Below the pieces are notes generated by a model that was not told where the DNA came from, searched no databases, and saw only the letters and a program-made list of their open reading frames with translations. DNA of 64,000 nucleotides from Polyangiaceae bacterium (lineage in GTDB: Bacteria; Myxococcota_A; Polyangia; Polyangiales; Polyangiaceae): the NCBI GenBank assembly GCA_020633235.1, contig JACKEA010000010.1:154001-218000 (forward strand). The letters are read 5' to 3'. This document shows, piece after piece, positions 50,811-58,578 of the stretch. The translations under genes were made by a program, and so were the position numbers. Each line of letters starts with the position of its first letter. The first letter of the stretch is position 1.

Positions 50811-51212
50811 ATGGGCGGAATGATCCCGAGTGTGTTTGGCGTCGCGGCGTTTGCCGGGATGCGAGTTGCTGGATACTCAGCAGCATTCGTCGTCCTACGG
50901 CGCTTCTCGGACAAGCCAGCGCGCCTTCCGGTCTTCGTTGGCGCAAAGACCGCGCTGGGACTCGTGGTCGGAGCGACAGCGATTGGAGTACAAGCCGCCG
51001 TGGGCGCGACGAATTCGCAGGCCTGGGTGGCCATGTTGCCGCTGCGCCTCGTTGCCTGGTTTGCTCTCATTCTTCTCCTCCTCCGACCCCGAGGGGGCAC
51101 GGTCCACGCGTTGGGGCTTGCTGTCTCTGCTGCGCTGTGGTCGTGCGTGCTCGACGGTGTCGCGTGGCTCGCCTTCGAGCATGTTCCAGGGTTCCTCATG
51201 CCCTGGTGCTGA
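50811..51212 (+). CDS. Small integral membrane protein (133 aa)
   Basis: Four hydrophobic segments: SVFGVAAFAGMRVAGYSAAF, ALGLVVGATAIGVQAAVGA, MLPLRLVAWFALILLLL and ALGLAVSAALWSCVLDGV. No family is recognised. ATG 50811, with a second ATG at 50820. It follows the ATPase closely and may be co-transcribed with it. Confidence 0.6.
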   Translation: MGGMIPSVFGVAAFAGMRVAGYSAAFVVLRRFSDKPARLPVFVGAKTALGLVVGATAIGVQAAVGATNSQAWVAMLPLRLVAWFALILLLLRPRGGTVHALGLAVSAALWSCVLDGVAWLAFEHVPGFLMPWC

Positions 51213-51284
51213 AAGGGATCAGGCATCGCCTCACACTTGCACCTGCGGCAGAACCGCACGATGTTGGCTTGACAGCGGAAACCG

Positions 51285-51872
51285 ATGCGCGTGTTCACAG
51301 GCGGCGAGACTTGGACGGGCGGGTTCTATGAGCTCGCGCTCGAGTACGAGCGTGACAGCGGTGGCGTAGTGGACGGTCTGAACGCGCTCTGGAAGCTCGA
51401 AGATATCGAGGGCTGCTACCTCGATAGCGCGGTGGAACCGACAGACCAACCGAGACGCACGTTCGAGCCATCGTTGCTTGCTGCCGGTCACCTCTACGGC
51501 GTCGCTTCTTGTCCTGGTGGCCTGCAGATCGCTTGTGGCTCGTGCACCGTCGAAGAGGCTGATGGTTCGGATTGGCTGGTTTTCTACCTCCCCATGAGCG
51601 CGCTCGGGCGTGTGTACCCCGTCGGTGGGTTCCCATTCGATGCGGCCGATCACGAGAGTTGGCGGGCGCCGCTGGACAACTGGTTGGTCGAAGTTGCTCG
51701 CAGGGTCTTTTCCCGAGCCCCCTTCGCGCTGGGCCTTGTTGGTTTCGAAACCTCCGGCGACGTTCATGCGGCGGATCTGGTTGCCTCCGGGCTCCCTGCC
51801 AAGAGACATCACGGATTGCTCGTACCCGTTACCGGCAGGATCGAGTGGCACCCGCGTACCGAAGTCGAGTGA
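51285..51872 (+). CDS. Hypothetical protein (195 aa)
   Basis: A soluble protein with a beta-rich, acidic sequence: MRVFTGGETWTGGFYELALEY at the start, WKLEDIEGCYLDSAVEPTDQ, then DWLVFYLPMSALGRVYPVGG and PFALGLVGFETSGDVHAADL. It ends RIEWHPRTEVE. No family is recognised; it resembles accessory genes of unknown function in the same region. Confidence 0.6.
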   Translation: MRVFTGGETWTGGFYELALEYERDSGGVVDGLNALWKLEDIEGCYLDSAVEPTDQPRRTFEPSLLAAGHLYGVASCPGGLQIACGSCTVEEADGSDWLVFYLPMSALGRVYPVGGFPFDAADHESWRAPLDNWLVEVARRVFSRAPFALGLVGFETSGDVHAADLVASGLPAKRHHGLLVPVTGRIEWHPRTEVE

Positions 51873-51938
51873 TCGAGACCGTGCGATCGGGGCAGGACAA
51901 CGATGCCTCGAAGATGCCAAGCCCTGGCCCGAGACATG

Positions 51939-52061
51939 TCAGATTTCATGTAACTCGTAGCCGAGAGCCGTTGCGCGGCGCTCGACAAGCTCTTGCTCCC
52001 GGGGCTCCGCGGCTACGAACAGGAAGCTCTCGTTGGACCAAGCCAACGTTTGGAGCAACAC
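51939..52061 (-). pseudogene. Minus-strand gene fragment (40 aa)
   Basis: LAWSNESFLFVAAEPREQEL then VERRATALGYELHEI* has coding-like third positions on the minus strand, ending at 51939. The 5' part is missing or not recognisable. It looks like the 3' end of a lost gene. Confidence 0.3.
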
Positions 52062-52120
52062 GCCCGCCAAACAGTGTACTTTGACTGCCAGGAGCTGCGT
52101 GCACGCGTGCGCAATCCGCC

Positions 52121-52888
52121 ATGAGTGCGACAGCGCCACGACCAACCATGACGACGCCCACCGCGCTTCCGCAGCGGCACGCTCGCATTGCGGGGGCTGC
52201 ATATTTGCTCGTCATTCTCATCGGCGTTCTCAATGGCTTCCTGGTCGACGCACGTCTGGTCGTTGCTGACGATGCGACCACGACGCAGAACATCCTCGCT
52301 CACCCAGACCTGTTTCGCGTCGGCATTGCGGCGACGCTGGTGCTCTACGTGTTGGTGTTGGTGTTGGTGTTGGCGTGGGCGCTCTACGAGATCCTGAAGG
52401 TCGTGGAACCCCGCCTCGCTCGCCTGGCGCTGTTGTTTCGCGTGGCGGAAGCTGTGGTGGGCGTATCGACCATCCTCACGAGCATTTTCGTGGCCGACAT
52501 GCTCGGTAGAAGAGGCCGCGTCTCGACTCTCGGCTCAGACCAGCTCTCCGCCCTGGTGGGCGCAGTGCTGGAGGCGAGGACCACTGGCATGGACCTCGTG
52601 TTGGTGCTCATCGGTGTCGGTGGGACGGCCTTCTGTGTTCTGCTGTTCATGTCGAGGTTGGTGCCGCGAGCGCTGGCGGGCTGGGGCGTGGTCACGTACG
52701 TCTCCATGTTGGTGCTGGGATTTCTGAGCCTTGTATGGTCCGCCCACCCCAAGGCGCTGGACGTCATCTTCTATGGGCCCGGAGCGCTCTTCGAGGCTTC
52801 CATCGGTGCATGGCTGCTGGTCAAGGGCGTCAACGAAGAACGATGGAACGCACTCTCGGCGTCTTGCGCAGCCGCGGGACAAGCTTGA
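52121..52888 (+). CDS. DUF4386-type membrane protein (255 aa)
   Basis: The start RIAGAAYLLVILIGVLNGFLV, followed by VVADDATTTQNILAHPDLFRVGIAATLVL, is the signature of DUF4386 proteins, which have six membrane helices. Further helices are LVLVLVLAWALYEIL, GMDLVLVLIGVGGTAFCVLL and WGVVTYVSMLVLGFLSLVW. The function of the family is unknown. An ATG at 52148 (MTTPTALPQRH) is a possible start. Confidence 0.75.
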   Translation: MSATAPRPTMTTPTALPQRHARIAGAAYLLVILIGVLNGFLVDARLVVADDATTTQNILAHPDLFRVGIAATLVLYVLVLVLVLAWALYEILKVVEPRLARLALLFRVAEAVVGVSTILTSIFVADMLGRRGRVSTLGSDQLSALVGAVLEARTTGMDLVLVLIGVGGTAFCVLLFMSRLVPRALAGWGVVTYVSMLVLGFLSLVWSAHPKALDVIFYGPGALFEASIGAWLLVKGVNEERWNALSASCAAAGQA

Positions 52889-52894
52889 GATCAT

Positions 52895-53615
52895 GTGGCT
52901 GAGCCGCGTCTAGCGCACGATCACGCGCGGCTCGCCGAGCCCGGCGCGTGCTACGACGAGGCCGTGCACCTCGTCGCTCGTAGCTCAGCAGTCCGCCTTC
53001 GATCTGCCCTGCGCGATGGCGGCGTCACCCCAGCAACATTCGGCGCTGCTCTTTCCGAGGTTCCGCCCTGGGAGCACGACCAGTGGCTCGATCTGCTGTG
53101 GGACATCGACGAGATCCCTCTCGACGATCCCGATCTTGGTCCCGGCTGCGTGCCCTATCTGCCGTGCGCCGCAGCGTCCGTCCTGGACGCCATTGACCAA
53201 GCGAACGTCACCGTCGACGACATATTCGTCGACGTGGGGGCCGGTCTGGGAAGGAGCCGCGCTACTGGCACATCTCAAGACCGGTGCGGGTTGCGTCGGC
53301 CTGGAGATCCAGCCCATGCTCGCGCGCACCGCGCAGGCGCGTGCAGACTGGTTGGGGCTGACACGGATGCGCTTCCTTCAGGGCGATGCGGCGGAACTGG
53401 TCCGCTTCATCACCACGGGAACGGTCTTCTTTCTCTACTGCCCGTTCGGCGGGGCACGCCTCGAGCGCTTCCTCGACGGCTTGGAGGACGTGGCGCGCGC
53501 CCGGCCGATTCGCATCTGCTGCGTCGACATGGCCCCGTTGGACTCTCCCTGGTTGGCTCCCGTGGCCTCGACGTCGTCCCGCGTCTCCATCTACCGGAGC
53601 ACGTTCCAAAGCTGA
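52895..53615 (+). pseudogene. SAM-dependent methyltransferase gene with one frameshift
   Basis: The first frame ends with the SAM-binding VTVDDIFVDVGAGLGR, then coding character moves to the next frame as ALLAHLKTGAGCVGLEIQPM, ARADWLGLTRMRFLQGDAAEL and FFLYCPFGGARLERFLDGL. Removing the single A at 53255 restores GLGRAALLAHL and one ~240-residue class I methyltransferase. This is either a recent null mutation or a sequencing error. GTG start. Confidence 0.7.
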
Positions 53616-53686
53616 CCCTACCCCTGCGGATTCGCTAGGCCGAATTGACGCGTTCCGCACGCTGGTGCGGTACCTTGCGTACGCAA

Positions 53687-54118
53687 ATGAACGATGGACC
53701 TCCCGCGCGCATCCGGATCAACCATGACGATTACCACGCAAGCCACATTGGTACGACTTGCGACGGACGGCAGTTCTTTCTGACGCAAGCGTTCGTGCCG
53801 GGCGTTTGCGAGTACCTTGCCGCGTATGTCTTTGACGCCAATGGTGCACTTCTGGAAGCGCGAATTGACGACCTGGGGCCGCGTGAACAGGTCGACGAGG
53901 CTGCAGCCCGTGCGCTGTTCGCGGCGCGGCTTGCCGACCTTGGCGATGTCACGCTCGGCCCGATCGAAGTCGCACCCTTCCAGCTCGAGCGATTCGGAAC
54001 CGTTTTTGGATTGGTTGCGCACCCGCCCGAGGAGGAAGACGAGGACTGGTGCGTGACGCTCGAGCCGGGAGACTTCATGTGCTTCTACCCGCCCTGGGAT
54101 GGCGACTACGACACCTGA
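53687..54118 (+). CDS. Hypothetical protein (143 aa), HycA-annotated type
   Basis: The pattern ARIRINHDDYHASHIGTTCDGRQFFLTQAFVPG and YVFDANGALLEARIDDLGPR is that of a widespread small-protein family sometimes labelled formate hydrogenlyase regulator HycA; that label is doubtful and no formate genes are nearby. The C terminus is acidic (PPEEEDEDWCVTLEPGDFMCFYPPWDGDYDT). There is no signal peptide. Confidence 0.6.
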   Translation: MNDGPPARIRINHDDYHASHIGTTCDGRQFFLTQAFVPGVCEYLAAYVFDANGALLEARIDDLGPREQVDEAAARALFAARLADLGDVTLGPIEVAPFQLERFGTVFGLVAHPPEEEDEDWCVTLEPGDFMCFYPPWDGDYDT

Positions 54119-54275
54119 AACGCGAAGGGCGATTGAGCTCCCCGCGAGCATGACGTCCGGCTCGCCGCGCCGACCGGCGATCTCGATCGCTCTGCATCCG
54201 ACCGGGCTTGCTGAGGTGGTAGCATCCGGAAAATTGTCCAGCCGGCAGCAAGCTGGTGGGGCAGAAAGGGAACGA

Positions 54276-54695
54276 GTGAAGGCCAATCGCTGGCTGCATC
54301 TCCGGCATCCGGACGGTTTCTCGCCCGAGATGTTCGAGCGCTTCCGCGCTGGCTGCGCCCTCTGGGAGGCGTTCGTTTGCACCAGTGTCCGCGAGTGGGA
54401 ACGCCTTGGCGCACCGGACGGCGCGGTGAAGTACGCTTGCCTTCCTCCTGAGCTCTCGCTCGACCGGAAGGTCGCCACGTGCCCCCTCGTGGCAACTTCC
54501 ACCATCGGTTCTCGCGCGAAGTACGAGAACGCTGGGTCGTATCTCCTTCGAGCGTTCTTACCCCCGAGCTTTCACACCGGACTCGAAGAGGGACTGACCG
54601 AGGACATCGGTGACGGTCGCGGACCACAAACAAGCTGGCGAACACCCGCAGATGTTCTGCTTCGCCCGCAGGTCCCGCCGTGGGAAACGGGATGA
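54276..54695 (+). CDS. Hypothetical protein (139 aa)
   Basis: The GTG at 54276 is chosen because GAAAGGG lies a few bases before it and coding character improves there; an upstream ATG at 54150 would add 42 poorly biased codons. The product begins MKANRWLHLRHPDGFSPEMF, then ERFRAGCALWEAFVCTSVRE and KYENAGSYLLRAFLPPSF. No family is recognised. No gene is seen in 54696-54901. Confidence 0.45.
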   Translation: MKANRWLHLRHPDGFSPEMFERFRAGCALWEAFVCTSVREWERLGAPDGAVKYACLPPELSLDRKVATCPLVATSTIGSRAKYENAGSYLLRAFLPPSFHTGLEEGLTEDIGDGRGPQTSWRTPADVLLRPQVPPWETG

Positions 54696-54901
54696 GCGCG
54701 TCCATAACGGAAGCGCTGCACGTTCGATGGGCAGAACGTAATGCAAGGCCACCTTGGCCATAGGCGATGTGGTCGAAGTCGAGGCACATCCGAGCAACGC
54801 GGCACTGCCCGAAATCAAGGTGCATGCATTCGCGGCCTGGCTCGCGTTGCCGAACGAGCTCTGCTTCACCTCATCGCCAAGCGCGGCTCGAGGCGCGACT
54901 G

Positions 54902-55231
54902 ATGAGCTACCTCTACCTTGACGTTCGTGCTGACGCGATCCATTCGCGGACCAGAAGCACATCCGAGCTGCGCGCGTTTCTCCGCAAGGACGCCGAGCTG
55001 ATCGAGCGTAGCGCGGTGGAGTTCGGCAACTCGGCGGGAGCACCGTGGCTCAGCCTGACCATGGTCAAGGCTTCACCCGAGGGGAACTTCGCCGTGTCCG
55101 GCATCGATCCCGGAGAGCTCAATCTCGTGGAATTGATCGGCTCAGCGAGCGAAGACCCCGCGGCCTACTGGCGAATCGCGGAACGGATCGCGGCGTTCCT
55201 CGGCTGGGAGATCGTGGACGTCACACCGTGA
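54902..55231 (+). CDS. Hypothetical protein (109 aa)
   Basis: MSYLYLDVRADAIHSRTRSTSELRAFLRKD, a middle WLSLTMVKASPEGNFAVSG and an end YWRIAERIAAFLGWEIVDV. It is a small soluble protein of unknown family, the last gene of the accessory region before the core-like YeeE operon. Confidence 0.6.
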   Translation: MSYLYLDVRADAIHSRTRSTSELRAFLRKDAELIERSAVEFGNSAGAPWLSLTMVKASPEGNFAVSGIDPGELNLVELIGSASEDPAAYWRIAERIAAFLGWEIVDVTP

Positions 55232-55252
55232 GCCCGGTGCTACACCTCGCCG

Positions 55253-55765
55253 ATGCACACCCTCATCTTGAACGACGTCCAGCCCTATCACTGGGCGGTG
55301 GGCGGCGTCGGGGTCGGCCTCGTCACCTTGCTTCTCATCTGGCTCACCAACCGACGCTTGGGCATCTCCACCGGCTTCGAGAGCGTCTGCTCCCTGGTGA
55401 TCAAGGCGCCTTACTTCCGTCGTCCGGAGCTCACGCGCTCCAACGCGTGGCGGTTGCCGTTGCTGCTCGGATTGCTGCTCGGGGGCGTGCTGTCCGCCGT
55501 GCTCGGTGGCGGTTGGAAGCCGACCTGGGAGCTGGGCATGTTCGACACCGTCATCGGTGGCGGGCCCGCGTTCAAGATCGCGTGGATGTTCGGCGGTGGC
55601 CTGTTGGTCGGCTTCGGTACGCGCTTGGCGGGCGGCTGCACCAGCGGTCACGGCATCTTTGGTCTTTCGAACTTCGAAAAATCCGGTCTCGTCTCCACCC
55701 TCAGCTTCATGGCGGCGGGCATCCTCACCACCACGCTGATCTATCGCGTGATCTTGGGGCAGTGA
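55253..55765 (+). CDS. YeeE/YedE-family transporter, N-terminal half protein
   Basis: The 170-residue membrane protein has the family motif RLAGGCTSGHGIFGLSNFEKSG and helices such as LLLGLLLGGVLSAVLGGGW. YeeE/YedE proteins carry the Cys motif in each half and are linked to uptake of reduced sulfur such as thiosulfate; split pairs like this one are known as PmpA/PmpB-type. It forms an operon with the next two genes. Confidence 0.85.
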   Translation: MHTLILNDVQPYHWAVGGVGVGLVTLLLIWLTNRRLGISTGFESVCSLVIKAPYFRRPELTRSNAWRLPLLLGLLLGGVLSAVLGGGWKPTWELGMFDTVIGGGPAFKIAWMFGGGLLVGFGTRLAGGCTSGHGIFGLSNFEKSGLVSTLSFMAAGILTTTLIYRVILGQ

Positions 55766-55768
55766 GCC

Positions 55769-56215
55769 ATGTGGATCGTGTACCTCGTGTTCGGCACCGT
55801 CTTCGGTTGGACCCTCAGCCGCAGCGGTGCCGCGGACTACGACTTCATCCAGAAGATGTTCCTGTTCCAGGACTTCCAGCTGTACGGAATCATGGGTGTG
55901 GCGGTGGTGGTCACGGCGCCTGGGATCTGGCTGCTCAAGCGCCGGGGCAAGACGCTCTCCGGCCAAGCCGTGGACCTCGGTGAAAAGCCGTCGCACCGCG
56001 GCAACATCGTGGGCGGCATCTTGTTTGGCGTGGGCTGGTCCATCACCGGCATGTGTCCGGGGCCCATCTTGGTGAACATCGGCGAGGGCAAGCTGTACGC
56101 GTTGGCGGCCTTCGCCGGCACCCTCGCGGGCGCCGCGCTGTTCGGCTCCTTCTACCCGGCGTTCGCGCGGCGCTTGCGTTTGCCGGAGCTCGCGCGGGGA
56201 ACGGGCGACGGCTGA
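55769..56215 (+). CDS. YeeE/YedE-family transporter, C-terminal half protein (DUF6691 type)
   Basis: A 148-residue membrane protein whose motif GWSITGMCPGPILVNIGEGK is the second half-site of the YeeE/YedE fold, with HRGNIVGGILFGVG before it. It starts 3 bp after the previous stop and should pair with that protein to form one transporter. Confidence 0.85.
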   Translation: MWIVYLVFGTVFGWTLSRSGAADYDFIQKMFLFQDFQLYGIMGVAVVVTAPGIWLLKRRGKTLSGQAVDLGEKPSHRGNIVGGILFGVGWSITGMCPGPILVNIGEGKLYALAAFAGTLAGAALFGSFYPAFARRLRLPELARGTGDG

Positions 56216-56216
56216 C

Positions 56217-56786
56217 GTGCGCCCCGTGCGCCTTTCCAACGTGATGGGCGTGGACGACGCGCCGTTCGCGCGCGATCACCGCGGCGACGTCGCCATCGTC
56301 GGCACCGTGTGCAGCCGCACCCGGCTGGATGGCGTGCTCACCGGCCGCGTGCGGCGCGACGGCAAGAACGCCGCGACGCGCATCGCGGACATGCTCGTCG
56401 GGTCGCCCTTCGACGAGCACGTCCAGGCCGTCGTCTTGCAGGGCATCGCCGTGGGCGGCTTCAACGTGGTCGACGTCCACGCCCTGCACGCGCGCGTTGG
56501 CCGCCCCGTGCTGGTCGTCGCGCGCCGCAAGCCGAACCTCGCGGCCATGCGCCGCGCCTTGCTCGAGCGCGTGCCGGGGGGGCGCGAAAAGTGGCGGCTG
56601 CTCGAGAGGGCGGGGGAAATGGAGCCGCTCAGCGGCGTGTACGTCCAGCGCGTGGGTCTCACCCTGCGCCAGGCCGAGGCACTGCTCGCGAGCACCACGC
56701 TGCACGGCAATCTGCCGGAGCCGCTGCGCTTGGCGCACATCATTGCGGGCGGTCTCGCCACCGGCGTTGGCCGCGGAGGGGCGTAG
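56217..56786 (+). CDS. DUF99 family protein (endonuclease V-like)
   Basis: The 189-residue protein begins RPVRLSNVMGVDDAPFARDHRGDVAIVGTVCSRTRLDGV and has VQAVVLQGIAVGGFNVVDVHAL and GRPVLVVARRKPNLAAMRRAL, all typical of DUF99, a family related to endonuclease V. The function is unproven. The GTG start lies 1 bp after the previous stop. It meets the next gene head-on with no gap. Confidence 0.85.
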   Translation: MRPVRLSNVMGVDDAPFARDHRGDVAIVGTVCSRTRLDGVLTGRVRRDGKNAATRIADMLVGSPFDEHVQAVVLQGIAVGGFNVVDVHALHARVGRPVLVVARRKPNLAAMRRALLERVPGGREKWRLLERAGEMEPLSGVYVQRVGLTLRQAEALLASTTLHGNLPEPLRLAHIIAGGLATGVGRGGA

Positions 56787-57401
56787 TCAGTCCCAGTGCA
56801 CGTGGTAACCCACGTCGTAGATCGCGACTCCGTGCGCTTCGCCCGCGCGCCGCGGCGGCCGCCACTCGATCACGCGCTTGTCCGCGCCGCTGCGCGCCAT
56901 CACTTCGTCCAGAAACGTCTCCGTGACCAGCTGGTACCAGCGCAGCACCGCTCCCGGCAATCCCCGACAGAAGCCCTCGACGCTGTGCTTGCTCTCCACG
57001 CGCGTCTCCACCTTCACGAAGTCGAAATAGGTGGCGTTGATCTGCGGTACCCGCGTCGCCAAGGTGGCGGGGCTCAGCATGCGCACCAACGCGCGTCGCA
57101 CCAGCCCCAGGTCCTTCTTCACCTGGTGGCGCCCGCGCCGGCGCACGAACTCCTCGAAGCTCTCGTGGGTGGCGGCGCCGCAGGCGTGCCCAGCCTGCAT
57201 CAAGGGATACACGTCGTACCAGCTGGTGGCGAAGAACGGCTGCTCGAAGAACCTCGCGAGGGCCGCGTTCTCGAAATGCGCGTTCTGTGCGGCCAGGCCG
57301 CCGGGGATCTCGCTCTTCACGTATTCCATGTGGAACGCGTAGGCGATGCCCTTCACCTTGAAAGGGGCTTTCCCCGTCGCGAAGGGCCAGGCGGTATCCA
57401 T
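56787..57401 (-). CDS. Lineage-type hypothetical protein (204 aa), possibly DUF2378-like
   Basis: MDTAWPFATGKAPFKVKGIA starts a soluble helical protein with FATSWYDVYPLMQAGHACGA, RRALVRMLSPATLATRVPQINATYFDF and a C-terminal VIEWRPPRRAGEAHG. The layout is similar to the DUF2378/heme-NO-binding-like group abundant in myxobacteria, but this is a low-confidence resemblance. The ATG at 57401 is preferred; the open frame further upstream overlaps the next gene. Confidence 0.55.
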   Translation of the reverse strand: MDTAWPFATGKAPFKVKGIAYAFHMEYVKSEIPGGLAAQNAHFENAALARFFEQPFFATSWYDVYPLMQAGHACGAATHESFEEFVRRRGRHQVKKDLGLVRRALVRMLSPATLATRVPQINATYFDFVKVETRVESKHSVEGFCRGLPGAVLRWYQLVTETFLDEVMARSGADKRVIEWRPPRRAGEAHGVAIYDVGYHVHWD

Positions 57402-57469
57402 GACAAGAGTTCTCGATGATCGGAAACGGACGGGATCCGCGCCGCTCCAACAAAATAATCGAGGAAACG

Positions 57470-58132
57470 CTATTCGGAAGTGGCGAGCGTCGACTTGATC
57501 TTGGGAGCGAGCAGCGGACCTGACGGATCCCGGGTCTCCACCGGGGGCAAGGGTACCGCCGGTTCCGGCCGCGTTTCCGGCAGCATTCCCACGGTCATGG
57601 CCACGTGCACCGCGACCGCGTCCACCACCTCGGAGGCGCCCACCGCCAGCGTGTGCCCATAGGGGAACGTCGCCCGCGAGCGGGACGCGACCTTTTCCGT
57701 CGCAAGCGGCAGCCCATCTCGAATCAGCCGCCAGGAGCCTTGTGCCGAAGCGGACCAACCCGGTCCAGCGTCGTCGGGAGGCAGCGCATCCAGCTTCAGA
57801 TCCACGAGTAGGATGTAGTCGCCGGGCGCGAGATCATCGCCCTTCTGCTTCACCCGCACTTCCGGAAAAGCCGGCCACAGCACGCGCTCCAGGGAGTAGG
57901 CGAGCTGGTCGTCGACCCCGAGAAAGCACAGCGGGCGCTCGCCGCGATCCACGCACTGCGAGCCTTCGGTGTAGCCCGCGAGCTCGATCCACAGCCGCCC
58001 GGAATGGCGCTCCATCTCCACCGGCGGTGGCGACAGCGGCGCCCGCGCCAGCCGCGCCCCATGGTGGTGGCTGCAGCCGAAGGTCGCGCCGAGCGACAAG
58101 ATCAGACACCCCAGCAGACTTCGCGCATGCAT
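57470..58132 (-). CDS. Lipoprotein of unknown function (220 aa)
   Basis: MHARSLLGCLILSLGATFGC gives a lipoprotein signal with Cys20. The mature part contains RLWIELAGYTEGSQCVDRGE, YILLVDLKLDALPPDDAGPG and ATFPYGHTLAVGASEVVDAVAVHVAMTVG, and a Pro-rich C-terminal tail. No family is recognised. Confidence 0.65.
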   Translation of the reverse strand: MHARSLLGCLILSLGATFGCSHHHGARLARAPLSPPPVEMERHSGRLWIELAGYTEGSQCVDRGERPLCFLGVDDQLAYSLERVLWPAFPEVRVKQKGDDLAPGDYILLVDLKLDALPPDDAGPGWSASAQGSWRLIRDGLPLATEKVASRSRATFPYGHTLAVGASEVVDAVAVHVAMTVGMLPETRPEPAVPLPPVETRDPSGPLLAPKIKSTLATSE

Positions 58133-58212
58133 CGCGACGGAACGTTATCGTGACGGGGCCATGGCGGCCCAGTTCGCGACCGATCTACAAGTACATGATT
58201 TCGTTGATCATT

Positions 58213-58237
58213 ATGTCGGTCCGCCGCGGAACCCCCC
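58213..58237 (+). repeat. Dispersed extragenic element, copy g
   Basis: ATGTCGGTCCGCCGCGGAAC, between two divergent genes. Confidence 0.6.
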
Positions 58238-58270
58238 GGCCCGCCAGCCTGGGGAGGAACTGTGGAAAAC

Positions 58271-58299
58271 CTGACAGTCCCCCGGGCCGGCCCTATATT
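58271..58299 (+). promoter_or_regulatory. Strong sigma70-type promoter, predicted leaderless start
   Basis: CTGACA (58271-58276), a 17-bp spacer and TATATT (58294-58299). The predicted transcription start, 6-7 bp after the -10 box, falls on the ATG at 58306. No ribosome-binding site could fit between them. Confidence 0.65.
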
Positions 58300-58305
58300 C
58301 CGCTC

Positions 58306-58515
58306 ATGTCAACCATCCGGCACATCCATCAATACATGACGGATCGCCGGCGGGTTCTGCTCAAAGACGGAAGAGTCGGCAAGATCGTTCGAGTCGATAC
58401 AGTCTTTCCCAAGCGGAACACGACGGTGTCCGTATGGACCGGAGACGGCCCCGGTGTCGCGAAAGTCGACATCGATAGCGTCGTCGGTCCCGCGCCCAAA
58501 GCCAAGTCGGCTTGA
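58306..58515 (+). CDS. Small basic protein (69 aa)
   Basis: MSTIRHIHQYMTDRRRVLLK then DGRVGKIVRVDTVFPKRNTTVSVWTGDGPGVAKVDI has the strand pattern of a small SH3-like barrel. It is basic and has no signal peptide, so nucleic-acid or protein binding is possible. The promoter directly in front supports expression. No family is recognised. Confidence 0.65.
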   Translation: MSTIRHIHQYMTDRRRVLLKDGRVGKIVRVDTVFPKRNTTVSVWTGDGPGVAKVDIDSVVGPAPKAKSA

Positions 58516-58578
58516 GGCAATGACGCTTCCGGCGCCCCGAGCCCAAAAGGCTCCGGGCGCCGGGCAAGCGGCGTTCGC

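Noticed and set aside
54106..54825. A 239-residue open frame on the minus strand
   Set aside because: Codon third positions and protein composition are poorer than in the plus-strand frame from 54276.
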